Shown: positions 1 to 10,857 of the stretch, in pieces
Layout: every line of letters begins with the position of its first letter
How positions within the stretch are numbered: position 1 is the first letter of the stretch
Assembly: GCF_010183535.1 (NCBI RefSeq)
Contig: NC_071331.1
Coordinates: 682,001-746,000 of the forward strand
Source of the DNA: Caenorhabditis remanei
Taxonomy: Eukaryota > Nematoda > Chromadorea > Rhabditida > Rhabditidae
Direction of reading: 5' to 3'
Length of the DNA: 64,000 nucleotides
The notes under the pieces: generated by a model
The model's input: only the letters and a program-made list of their open reading frames with translations
Told to the model about the DNA's origin: nothing
Database searches by the model: none
Made by a program: the position numbers and the translations under genes

Positions 1-607
1 GCCTCCAGCGAAGGCCCTCTCAATTCAAAAAATAAACCGCGAAAACAGCCTTGTTCAGTGGAGCACGTTTGCGTTACAAGCCTGTTGCAGCGGCAACATT
101 GCATTTTTTTTCTTCATTTGAGCAATGAAATAATTTATTTTTTATAATTTATTCTCGTTTATGTTTATTAAATATCCGTCGTCTGCAATAATTCATGATT
201 TTTTTCACTCGTTCTGCTGTAAATATTGGGAAATTTATCGATTTACGGCCCGGAAACAACGAAATGTTACAGAAACGTCTACAAATAACACCTGGACAAC
301 GAATGGCAATACGATGGCGACAAAGGCGGAGAAAGTGAGGAAGAAAAAAGGAATGCTGTTCTAAATTAATGATTTTCAGTGCAGAATTTGTGGATCGAGA
401 GAAAGAAGAGAGGCAGGCATTAGGCTGAAATTCGAATAGTGAACAATTGATTTTCAGGTCATTTTTGTATTCACAATTCCAATAGTTCATATTTCCCCGT
501 AGGGTAGTACAATTTTTCAGCGTGATGAGCACCTCTCGCAGATGCGAAAAAAGAAGAATAAGTGGAAAAAGAAGACCAAAGAGGGGAACATGAAGAAAGA
601 AGATATT
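1..607. other. Flank and probable 3' UTR of the minus-strand gene
   Basis: I see no convincing coding exon here. On the minus strand it follows the stop codon of the transposase-like gene, and an AATAAA about 470 bases beyond that stop (near 131-136) could be its polyadenylation signal. The first 90 bases contain a stretch resembling one end of the short inverted-repeat family found at 4.2, 32.4 and 43.9 kb (a GTGGAGCAC core followed by GTTACAAG), so the window may open inside a damaged copy. Confidence 0.3.
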
Positions 608-3343
608 TTAAGACACGTCGAACACATGGTTATTGATCAAGCATCTCTTGAAACATTGTTGAGCCTTCAGGACTTCATTTCGATTCGTGCGATAACGAAG
701 CTTCGCTGTATTGTATGCGGCGTGGAATGCTTCGATCGGCTGCTCACTAGTTTTTGCCCAGGTACGGTGAGATCGAACAAAAGGCATGAGGTGCTCAAGA
801 ACTGCATGGAGTTTGGGCGTGACATTGTCATCAGCCGCAAACTCCCTGAGACTAGCCCACATGGTGTCCTAAATTTGGATTATTTTTAAAATTTCGAAAA
901 CTATGAAATTACAATGGCGTTTTCCATGTAGTCCATCTCAGCTGGGCTCAGCAGTCTTGGCACACATAGCCTCTGAAGTTTTCCTAGAGATTTGAGGAAT
1001 CTTTTCATGCTTTCGAAGTGCTTATGATCTTTAAAAATTGACATATACTCGTCAATTGCTTCTTCTCTCAAGATGTTGTAGATGTGGTTTCCACAAAAAG
1101 TTTTACGCCACACACTCATGTCTGCGCCCCACTTTTTCCAAATTCTCTCTAATTCCTGGCGGTACTTTTTCTTGCCTCGTAATGCTTCTTGCATTGAATC
1201 AAACCGAACTTGTTCTTTGCTGTAATGGAAACAAATTTTGTGTCAGAAATGTGCATAAATTAATTACTTCAACTCGTCAATTTTCATCTTCAATTCGTTT
1301 TTCAGAAATTCCACTTCATTCGTAACCAACTGATCGATTCCTACTCCTGTCACATTGGAACAAAGAAGACACTGAAATGGGATCGTGCTGTCGTTGGTGA
1401 GTTTCCATTCTTTCACATTCCACACTCCACAGCAAGCCGCGTGAATTGTTTCTTCACAACTTGCACATTTAACATGTCTATCATCAAAAAGTGGAGCTTT
1501 TTCAATCAGTCTATCTCTCATAAAACAAATTTCAGATGAGCATGCTGATTCCTCTCTTTCATCAGTACCGTCGATTGTGGAATTCTGGAAGTTTTGGAGA
1601 ATGTTTTGAAGTACCACCATGGAACGAAGCTCTGTATCAAGGTTGCTGACAACTTCTTGGAACTGAAGAATGTTCGATTTTTGCACTCGTCCTTGCTTGA
1701 TGTCGGCTTTGTTGAGTACGATTGTCTCATCGTCACAATCCAATACGGTTGCCCAAAGTAAGAGATTGTCAAATCCGTAACCCTGGGCAATTCCCATAAT
1801 ACTATGGAGACTTGGAATCAAAACATTCTCAAGACGAACGCCTTTGAACACGAACGAAGATTGCGCCTTTACACTTTCCACTGTCACCTTTTTGTTGCCT
1901 TGTGCGCTTGCTGCTGCATAACTCTCCTCCGTGCGCATTGATACAATTTCGCCTCTTTTGTAGTCTCGAATTTTGATTCTGCCACGGTTGACGCAATACA
2001 TGCAAGGGGACATAGCAGAAGCTCCTTGGTGGCCTAACATGTCATACTGAAATTTCATGTCGCCACCAAGGAACAATTCTACTGGGATGACAACTTCCGC
2101 CTCGTTCACTTTAATCTTCAACTCTTTCAGATTGTTGAGCTGGTCGATGACGGTGGGAATGTGTTTCAGCAACGCCTCTGAAGATTCTTCGTCGTTGAAG
2201 ATGCCTAGCGGAATGAGATTGTGGCAGCTGTTTGGTGTCTCCACGTTACCAATTGCCAGACAAATTTTCATCTCATTTCCTCCTTTATCTCCTAAACCAA
2301 AATAGTTTTTCAGAACCTCGAATAAGGTCGACGTACCCATGATCGTCAACCACAATCCCCGATCAAAATCACAAGTCAATTTCTCCTGTCTGATGAGCTC
2401 TTCTATTCTAGAAGAAACTGTCTTTGCCACGTCGTTCAGGTAAGCTACAACCACCACCTTCTCCTCATCTTTCACTCCTTTCGACTCGTATACTGAGAAA
2501 ACGTCATTAGATCCTAATTTCTCTTCTATATCAACAATTGATTGAACGGGGGGGAACGGATCGAAAAGATTGTGTTCCTTTAATATTCTTTTCGTTGTTT
2601 TATAGGTGCCACGAGTGAGATTCGCGGAGTGGTATAATTGCAATCCTTCTTCTGGCGAAAGTTTTAGTTTAGCAACTCCAGCTCTCTCTAGTTTATTGAG
2701 CAAGTCAGTATAGAACAGTTTTGATCCGAGACCTTAATATTTGAAAATTCAAGTTTAAAATGACTAGTTTTTTTTAACCTGATAAGTTTTTTACGTAGTC
2801 AAAAGCCTTCTGGATTCTTTCCCTTCTTGCTCTGTTACTTTTTAAGTCATCGTAGTCCATCAATTTGACTTCTCTTGGTTTTCGTTTCAAAAGAACAATT
2901 TCTTCTTTTTGTTTAAGAATCAACAATTCTTTAGTTTTGTTGTCAGCTTTCAGGTGTTCCACTGTCTCCATCATTTCACTAATCCGACCGTCTCCCACTA
3001 CCTTTTGCTGCATTGAGAAGATCCGTGCTCTTTTCGTTCTTTCACATTGTTCAATCAGTGTTTTCTTCTCTTGCTCCAAAACCTCATTTCGTTTAGTCAA
3101 TATTTCAGTTTTCTCGAAATGTCTCTGAACTCTAATCCCGTTAAAAATTTGTCTCTTTACAATCACCTTTATCTCATTCTGTGCCTTTTGCAACTTTTCA
3201 TCCAAAGTTTTCATCTCCTTCTGAAATTCATCAGTTTTCGCAATCAACTTTGTCCTAGTTTCTTGCTTTAGGAGATCGCATTTTTGACGAAGAATGCGAA
3301 TGGTTTCAGCAGGATCACCATCCCCAATATTATCAATATCCAT
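608..3343 (-). CDS. Transposase-derived (DDE-like) protein with coiled coil and PHD-like finger
   Basis: Four exons, 3343-2779, 2732-1268, 1219-913 and 868-608, join in frame to 866 codons including stop (865 aa). Residues 1-188 are charged and heptad-rich, probably a coiled coil. The central part has DKGG near 337, GGDMKF near 413 and a CMYC pair near 432-435. The last exon has SEQPIEAFH near 820-828. This spacing of two Asp motifs, a Cys pair and a late Glu is what an RNase H-fold DDE transposase core would show; I recall similar motifs in uncharacterised invertebrate proteins but cannot name the superfamily. A Cys/His cluster at about 611-646 (CASC, HAAC, CLLC) looks like a PHD-type finger. 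Introns are short; the first acceptor (ATTAAG) is weaker than the usual TTTCAG. No terminal inverted repeats frame the gene, so it may be domesticated or an old copy. The frame is undamaged. Confidence 0.65.
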
Positions 3344-3453
3344 GTATTGAGCTACAAGTTATGTATTTTTTGCCTGCATTTCTTTTAATCGGTTAAAGAT
3401 GGGTGAAGGAGCAAGGTTCCCTTTCAGATTAGTGCAAATAATAAGAAATCAAT

Positions 3454-3904
3454 ATGTTTTCAATTTTATTCAATACAAATTTTCTATTTCAGATAACGAT
3501 GTGGAACATCTTGCTGGAGCCTCTGGATGTCGTCGAATTCTTTTCCTTCTGCTCTCCCTCTTCGGTTTTTTTTGAGGTCCATTTTTCCTTTATGTGTCTT
3601 TCCGTTGTTTTTAATATCGTAGTTGAGGTTGATCACTTTCAGGCACGATTATCGGAACTCGTCTCTTTCAACATCGAGTAGCTGACACAAGGACTTCGAA
3701 GAAAAACCGACGACATAATGTTGAAGACCACACCTCAACTCTAATTTCATTACTTTTTTCTTTTTTCTGCAATAAAACTTCAATTTCCTTACTTTCCTTT
3801 GTTTCCAGTGGTTGTACACTTCTCCCTTTCCCAGAAAACATAAAAGTGGTGATTACCAACTGCGCATCGGTTGAGATTTGCATGCGAGCAATCTTTTTCC
3901 CCAC
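3454..3904 (-). pseudogene. Possible decayed copy of the coiled-coil exon
   Basis: Just upstream of the transposase-like gene on the same strand, short translated stretches resemble the end of its first exon: a KES/KEIEV..LLQKKEK run like its KTKELLILKQKEE region, then a segment reading MDLKKNRRGRAEG followed by FDDIQ, like its MDYDDLKSNRARRERIQ. They lie in different frames with stops between, so this would be a broken partial duplication. The resemblance is weak and low in complexity. Confidence 0.25.
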
Positions 3905-4196
3905 ACAATTGAGCAGATAATGTCGTTTTAATAAGAATTAACGGTAATAAGAATTTTCTATGTTTTCATTGATTGCAATACCATAGTTTTGTGAATACAA
4001 CAAAAATCCCTGAAACTTTGTTTCCCTGGCAATACTCTTTTCCACTTTTAAGAATAGAACTTAACTCGACAATTTTACAGATGTGTGTTAATTACTTTAA
4101 ATCAAAAACCTTCCTTTTAAAGAAAAGTCACAATTCGCTAGGAACAACTATTATTTGTGTAATGAAGTATTGATTATTTTTAATAAATACCAACTC

Positions 4197-4311
4197 GGCA
4201 CAGTTTTTACAACTGTGCTCCACCGAAATGCCCTCAAAAAAATGTATTTTTCTCTGAGTCTCTCAATTTCGCACACAATTTTCTTCGGTTTCGTTGTAAG
4301 AAACGTGCAGT
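4197..4311. repeat. Short inverted-repeat element, family A, copy 1
   Basis: About 115 bp. It starts GGCACAG followed by TTACAACTGTGCTCCACCG and ends with the partial complement (TTTCGTTGTAAGAAACGTGC). The interior carries CTGAGTCTCTCAATTTCGC. The same ends and interior occur at 32.4 kb and, inverted, at 43.9 kb. It is a non-autonomous DNA element (MITE) with no coding capacity. Confidence 0.65.
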
Positions 4312-5819
4312 GATAATATGTCAGATTGGCTTTTTCAAATTACACTCATTAGACCTTTAAAATTTCATCAACTGATTTTAGAACAATTTTAACCTGCTTC
4401 GTAAACTTTATTTACAGTCTGTCAAATCATTATCGTCGTTTCCAAATAAGCATAACAAGGGTACTTCAAACAAGTTGCCAGTTAACATCTATAAAGCTTC
4501 AGCGAAAAAATTCTCTAGAAACAGAAACATATTGTATAAAAACAGACAACTTGCTGTTAATTTATTTTAACTATTTCAGTTCAGCGTAATTTTTTTAGTC
4601 AAAAGTATGATGCGTTGAATGAGAAAAGGATCTCCGCATCTTATCGATTTGGTCTTTGGTCAGGAAAGAAAAACGCATAAAACTATTTTAGGAATCCGAA
4701 GAATAAGTTAAGTTAACCAATTGCATGTTAAAGTATTTTTTACTGTTTCTTATGCTTGACTATACAAATGCAGTTTTAAAGTTTTCGTTAGTTCCTTTTT
4801 TTCTTTAAATCCACCAAAACCATTTTTACGTGCATCATTTTCTTTTTTCACAATTAACGTAACAGTATTTGAAAAAAGAAACGTTAGGGTTCTCTGTTTC
4901 TTCATTTCCTGATGTCTCCTTCTCACAATTGACATGTAAATGACCTTTCTCCTCCCGATAAGATCTCCGATTTCAATTAAGTTCCAAAAATGGTAATTCA
5001 TTATCCACCCCTTCTTTTCCTGTCCGTCTTGGCACGATGCCAATAACTTTGGAATGATGATGAATCGATTGCATGATATCACTGAAACTGCTATCGAGTA
5101 ATGTCCGAACCAAATATTTTACAAGCAGTGGAGAACAAAAAATCCAGGTTTATTATAAACTCATAAAAACAGATTTTAAATTATGAAATTAACATTTCAG
5201 AAATGCTTTAAAACTGGAATGGGAGTTAACATTTAGTCTAGTGGAAATACCATGGTCGTCTTTCTCAAGACATTTTCAGAGTGTCTTTCAGGTAATTCAA
5301 TCTCACACTTTGAATTTCGTGGAATTTGATACCATATAATGGGTGATGGAATGCGTTAAGGGAAAACAGAAAAAAATTCGAGCCAAAAATTTTTCAGACA
5401 GTTTCAGCTATCATGGAAATTCTACAACCTGAATGATGTTTTTCAATCAATCCGATGACACTAGATGGTATCGATTTTTTCAAATATTGTCAAAGTAAAA
5501 AGTGGAATTTTAAGTTTTTGTGTTTCAAAATGTCCTAAAAATATGCGGAGATATAATCTGCCAGTGATACAGGGTTTCGGAAGTTTGTTATCGAAAATCA
5601 AAGATTACAAGTTCAAAAATTTTTTTTATTCAAGTTTTTCTTTGAATTAACATATTGGTTCCATTATGAACTTCCATATATAAATAGGTCAACAACTGAG
5701 AGCACAGTATTCTTTTTCGGGAAGCTCTTGAGCAGTTTTGCATTTTTTGTTCGTTTGTAATATTTTATTGGATTTTTTTTGAGCAGGTCAGCTATATTTT
5801 CAAATAACGACTTATTGAA

Positions 5820-6545
5820 AACTAGTAAATAAAACTCATTTTCACTATTTCGAGTAACTGTGATATATCTTTTTAAATAGTTTGTTTTGTTTGAATGTCA
5901 TTACAACAACCATAATCCCAAATTGAAATTTTTGATATAAAATTTAAATTTAAAACAAGGTTTTATAAAAACGTTTTGTTATTTATGGCTTGTCAGTTCC
6001 TGAAACTGGACTTCAAATGGAACAAATCAAAAAATGTTGATTTCTGATAAGTTTCCTTTTTTTCAGGTTTTCATCAGAGGCTTCTAAAATTTTGTGACTT
6101 CTAGAAATACCGCTCTCCTGAAATTGAAGCTTATTCTGAAATAAAATCAGCTCCTCCATCAATAATTTCTGATGGAAAGATTTTCCGCTGGCGGACTTAG
6201 TGCACGATCTGGCGCGAAAGCACTGAAATTATTTAGTCAGGGCTCTGAACGGACACGCCAGAGGGTGTGCACGGTATCTCTGTATATTTCTTTGCATTTT
6301 GTTTACTTTGCTTGGGTTTCTGAACTCGTTTTGTGTTATTTATTGATTTGGTCTCGTAATAAACGTGTTTTTATCCGTTTCTTTACAAGCTATATTTTTT
6401 TATTTACGATCCTAGTTTATTTTGACTCATCTTCATATTAAATACAAGTGAATAAAACACATTTTCACTATTTCGAGTAACTGATATATATTTTTCATTA
6501 GTTTTCCATTGCGATGAGTTTAAGATCAGTAAAGATCATAATCCC
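5820..6545. repeat. Direct repeat pair flanking a GC-richer insert
   Basis: About 100 bp starting at 5822 (TAAATAAAACTCATTTTCAC onward, through CTATTTCGAGTAACTG, to a CATAATCCCAA end) recurs at about 6444-6548 with moderate divergence. Between the copies, 6165-6300 is GC-richer than its surroundings. This could be a small insertion between repeats or a local tandem duplication. I do not recognise the insert. Confidence 0.5.
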
Positions 6546-7019
6546 AACCTAATATTATTATTATTTAGCACCTCTCTCTCTCTTTCTCTCTCCAAAACAG
6601 TGCCACCACTCCTCCCTCCTCTTTATTCCCCCATTTCGTTGCCTCTCCATCAGGCAATAATTACTGATAAGAGCACCGTCCCGTCTACTTCCCCCCGATA
6701 AGGACTCCGCCCTATTCCGTACCACTAGGTACCATCTGGTGCTCCTTCGGGAGGGAGCTACTTCCAATTACGATGACGTCATCATCCGTGTTTAGTGATC
6801 AGTGGGGAAGAGAGTCGGAGAAGACACGTGTTGATATAATTTCGATTTGCTTTGTGCTCCAAATTTTATGCAACTCTCAGCACTTTTTTCCCCATTTTTT
6901 TGATGTTTGACTTTTGATATAAAGGGAGAGCTTATCAACGGAAAGAGCTGACGATGGGAACAACAGTTCTGAAATTGTTGCGACGACGAAAGAATGAAAA
7001 TGGCAATGAAAGATATGGC

Positions 7020-7410
7020 AGTTTTAATGGGGTAGTAGTGGCTTTTGGGTTTGTGATTTGTAGTGGAGCAAGTAGGTTTTCAAGATATGCATTCTACTAT
7101 TTCATATCTATTTTAAAGGATTTTCTGAAAATAATTCGGGTAATATGTAGGTAGTATTTAGAATTTTCCCAGTTTCGTCGATCACATAAAGATTTGTGAT
7201 TTTTACGTCTGTTTTAATCAGGCAATATTGGTTGTCTTTTGGGCTTGTGATTTGTAGTGGAGCCAATTGTATTTCGGGATATGTATTTTACTGTTTCCTA
7301 GTCATTTTGAATAATTTAAGGTGGTTATCACAATTCGATATCCATTAAACTTGGTTAATCAATTGGATATATTTTCCGGTTTTATTGATCACATGAAGAT
7401 GTGTGATCTA
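7020..7410. repeat. Local tandem duplication, unit about 196 bp
   Basis: Two diverged head-to-tail copies share TTGTGATTTGTAGTGGAGC (near 7051 and 7247), a TATGYATTYTACT stretch and a GATCACAT-AAGAT end. No coding content is seen. Confidence 0.55.
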
Positions 7411-7888
7411 ATAAAAATCAGTAGTTTCCTTTTCCTTTCAGTGGATTCTGAGAAGTGAAGACTCGTTTATTCAGTTAGTGCACCTAGAACAGGCTTGAGC
7501 TCAAACATGTTTGCTGCAACAGTGATGAATTTCAAAGGCAGGAATTTTTATTTAAAGGATGTGAGAACTCAAAACAAATTGTGATCGAAATTGTGATTGG
7601 CATGCATTTTTGCGTAAAATGAGATGCATGCACATAATGCATCACACTTGACGACATTTACGGTTTTCCTGTTCAAATTCATGATTACACGTACTAAACG
7701 AGGGAAGATATCTTCCAAAAAATGCATCATGTAGTTCTACGATGACTATGACGAAACTTTTTTAAAAATACTGCGTTTCATACTGTTGACTGAAAATTTA
7801 CGCAGAAGCTCGATACTTTGAGTAAAAAAACAAATAGAGTCAACAAAAAAGAAATCCACTGATTATCAAATGGTCGTTAGAGTCTAAA

Positions 7889-7955
7889 CCAGCGTGTGGA
7901 TTGAACTTGCCGCAGAGGATGTTACCGCCTGCGCTATACGGGCGGTCGGCGCGCC
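7889..7955 (-). tRNA. Degenerate tRNA-like remnant (pseudo-tRNA or SINE head)
   Basis: On the minus strand, TAGCGCAGGCGG (7936-7925) fits the A-box consensus TRGYNNARNNGG and is followed by TAAC. GTTCAATCC (7906-7898) fits a B box. The boxes are only about 17 bases apart, too close for a full anticodon arm, and no clean acceptor stem is visible. This is at most a broken tRNA gene or the head of a tRNA-derived repeat. Confidence 0.2.
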
Positions 7956-10204
7956 CTCATTCTTTGCCTATATGAATCTTATGTTTTTCTTAATCTGGCG
8001 GCGCTGAATTCTTACTGTACTGGTTTTCTCATAACAGCTCTGTGACAAATATTTCCGTACCTCGATTTGAGTATAGGGTCCACTTTTATTCATATTGGTG
8101 AAGTTTGAGACCAATTAATTTTTTGAGTTCTCACCTCCTTTAAGTAGGCATGACAAAATCCGGCCAAAAACCTCGAACTGTCATAAAATTCTGAATCTGC
8201 AAATACCCAAAACCCGCGGCTAGGTGAATTCATTTTTGTTTTGTGACACTTCATTAACGCTTCAGTAAAACAAATTCTTACTGTAACAGTGACTACATTT
8301 CCATTCGAAAATACCAGTTGATTTTACTAAGCGCGTCCTTGTAGCTTGCAAATCTTCCAATTTCTGACATTTGACTTCCGGATAAAACATTTTCACTATT
8401 ATCCCACTCTGGCGTCTAAAACATTTTCTCACCGTTTCAGCTTGTTTGCAAGTATTACTACGTTCTCAATTAAAATAATCGCTATATCTCAGTCTAAACA
8501 AGCAAATCTGAAAACAGAGGTTGTTCAGTTTCATAGTTGAGATAAGTAGGAGTGGCATATTTGAAGACAGTGGCATTTCTTGCTCTAGTTTCTTTTAAAC
8601 AATTTCGTTCATCACAAAGAAATTTGAACATAGACACTTTTGACCATGAGGATTCCAAAATTGCAAGAAAATTTAGCAAATTGTTCATGTAGACCTAGTT
8701 TTGAGCCGTTTAATTTTACCTATGGTTGAAATACACGGTTTTAAAAATATGGTAATTGCTCGACCTAGTTTTGTTCTACATTATTCACACTATTTTACAT
8801 GTACTGAAAAAAGGTTAATAAGTAGGAAAGAATATCAGAAGTAAGAAATAATCACAGCTTCTCAGAAATCAGTTACTCCGATTTTTTCAATTTTGTCGAT
8901 CTCGAATAGTTTGTGCTCCTCATCACTTGGTACTGAAAAATTCCCCGTTTCATGATTTTAATTTTTGCGCGGCAAAACTAATTGCCACGCTGGTATCTAT
9001 TTGATTCTGAAATATCTCAAAATCAAATATATGGCAATATATGTCAAAAATATTCAAAAACTGCCTAATCTTTCTATGTTTCACCTAACCCTAAACCTTA
9101 CGTCCAGTTTTGATCCCTCATCAATTTGCTAGAAAAAACTCGAAAAACGTTACTGAAATCATTGTTTTGAGCGACTTAGGACAAGTCGTGTCAAAAATTA
9201 CTAACTGCAAGAATGGAGCTCTAGGTCTAATCTACGAACAGTGCAAAAGTTTTATTAATTTTTAGTAGCTGAAAACAATTATGCATTTTTCTTATGTATA
9301 CTGAAAAACTATACAGTTTCACGAATATAATTTTTTGGATTAGTCGCTCACGGATACACTATTACTAGAACTGATATCGGTATTACTTTTCTCCTGTTTC
9401 ACATACCCATTAACCTTTCACCCCGTTTTTTACTCCTAGTTACAATCGTGCTCCGTATGATATGCTCCGTGCATTTCCCCCTGTTCCATGTGTTCCTTCC
9501 CTCCGATTTTCGACCTTTTCTCCCCAAAGCCAGTAAATAAAAGAGAAGAGACTGAAAATAGATACAGTAGTCCCCTCTCTTCCACATCACCTCACCCAAT
9601 CATATCATCAACAACTTTTTGGTATCTCCTTGTCAACAACTTTCACTTTTTTTCATTTGAAGGTAATAATGATGGAGAGGAGCCCATTATATTTTTCTAC
9701 TGTTTTTTTTTTGGAAATTCAAGTAATAGTTCTAAAAAAATGTGTGTTGCGAGACGGGCAATGTATCTAAACTTGTTTAATGACCATTGCCTGCACACTG
9801 ACCTCTACTGATAAGAGAACACTTTTTGATATTGCGTAATTTGCCCTAATTGGACCTATTCTTGGCAAATAAGCTCCGCCCCCACTTTCTAACAAGTACC
9901 TCCCCTAGGCCTAATCGTCTCCTGAAAATACGAAAATTAGGTAAGTTTCCAGAATTCAGGTCAACGAAAAAGTCGTGCAAAGTACACAGCCCTGCTCGTT
10001 ATCAGTAAAAATTGGGGGTATTTAAGTTTCCTGGCCCCGCCCCCTCCCCCCTTTTTCGACAACGTGCGTCGTCTCCTTTTTCATTAGTTATGTACCTATC
10101 GAATTACCTTTTCTGTTTCGAAGGTTTTTTTTAGTTTTGAAAGTTTGTTAGAGACGATTAACGTGTCGAAGCTAACCCGTTTATATTTTCATCTGTCCTT
10201 ATTA

Positions 10205-10322
10205 TCAAAATAAAAAAGTTCCGACATTTTTTCTTACGACAAAATGCAGACTCAGTACAAAATTACTACTGTGTCTGCATTCTGACGTGAAAAAAAATGT
10301 CGGAACTTTTTTATTTCGACAA
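10205..10322. repeat. Perfectly palindromic short element (MITE-like hairpin)
   Basis: Arms of about 45 bases: AAAATAAAAAAGTTCCGACA on the left and TGTCGGAACTTTTTTATTTC on the right, extending inward to ATGCAGACTCAG versus TGTGTCTGCAT. The loop is short. It is non-coding and about 0.6 kb upstream of the plus-strand gene. Confidence 0.7.
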
Positions 10323-10857
10323 TAGAACTTCTTTGTTAGGATTACGGTAGTTAATTGGGGATTTTGAAAGTGAATTGAAATCACCCCGACACGTTCCGAA
10401 TTATGTGGAACTTGAAACTGAAATTTTTGAGTGTTTCAGCTAGTTATTTTTTGTTGTTGTTGATTGCTACACCCAATACAATAACATTTCCAAATGTTTC
10501 CCATAAGTTTTTGAATAGAGGTCAAACGGGTGCGTCCCAATTTTGCCTATCATTTTGGAAAAGAGCCAATTTTCGCGCCTAAAGACTCATTTGGCGACGC
10601 AAATTTTCCGGGACGTCTTAACTCGTCCCTCGTTATTTTTGACTTTAGTACCCGATTATCAAGAACTGCTGTCCTGAGTGTGGTTCTAAACATTCCCAAC
10701 CCATTTTAGAACCGTTTTACCATTCATGTCCATTTTCTTTGATTTCCCGTTTCCAGTCATCTTCAATTTCCCCAATTTCCATCTAATGCAATGCATTTGG
10801 TACAATAACACCAACCTCCCCAACTATTGAATTGCATATTCTAGGTCCCAGCAAAAG

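Larger units (their letters stand above)
6659..10008. promoter_or_regulatory. Scattered GATA-factor sites upstream of the plus-strand gene
   Basis: ACTGATAAG occurs at 6663-6671 and 9807-9815, CCGATAAGG near 6695, and TTATCAGT (its complement) at 9999-10006. A further CTTATCAGT lies in intron 1 near 12768. ACTGATAA is the core preferred by intestinal and epidermal GATA factors (ELT-2, ELT-3 type) in Caenorhabditis. These sites fit intestinal or epidermal expression of the gene starting at 10,858, but several kb of AT-rich DNA also yields GATA cores by chance. Confidence 0.3.
4312..10857. other. Long intergenic stretch, mostly without recognisable genes
   Basis: Open frames here (for example 4750-5082 minus, 6172-6441 plus, 9488-9811 plus) lack splice context, domain resemblance and coding character, and I do not call them. 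The region holds small duplications, a hairpin element at 10.2 kb, scattered GATA sites and a weak tRNA-like remnant, each listed separately. The part nearest 10.86 kb is presumably upstream regulatory DNA of the plus-strand gene. A TTCTAG acceptor 14 bases before its start codon suggests either an upstream 5' UTR exon or a spliced-leader site. Confidence 0.4.

Noticed and set aside
149..532. 127-codon minus-strand open frame downstream of the transposase-like gene
   Set aside because: It lies past that gene's stop with no supporting acceptor in frame, and its composition looks like translated AT-rich noncoding DNA.
4750..5082. 110-codon minus-strand open frame
   Set aside because: No domain, splice context or protein-like composition; likely chance.
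6172..6441. 89-codon plus-strand frame in the GC-richer insert
   Set aside because: No recognised domain; lies between direct repeats and looks like part of an insertion rather than a gene.
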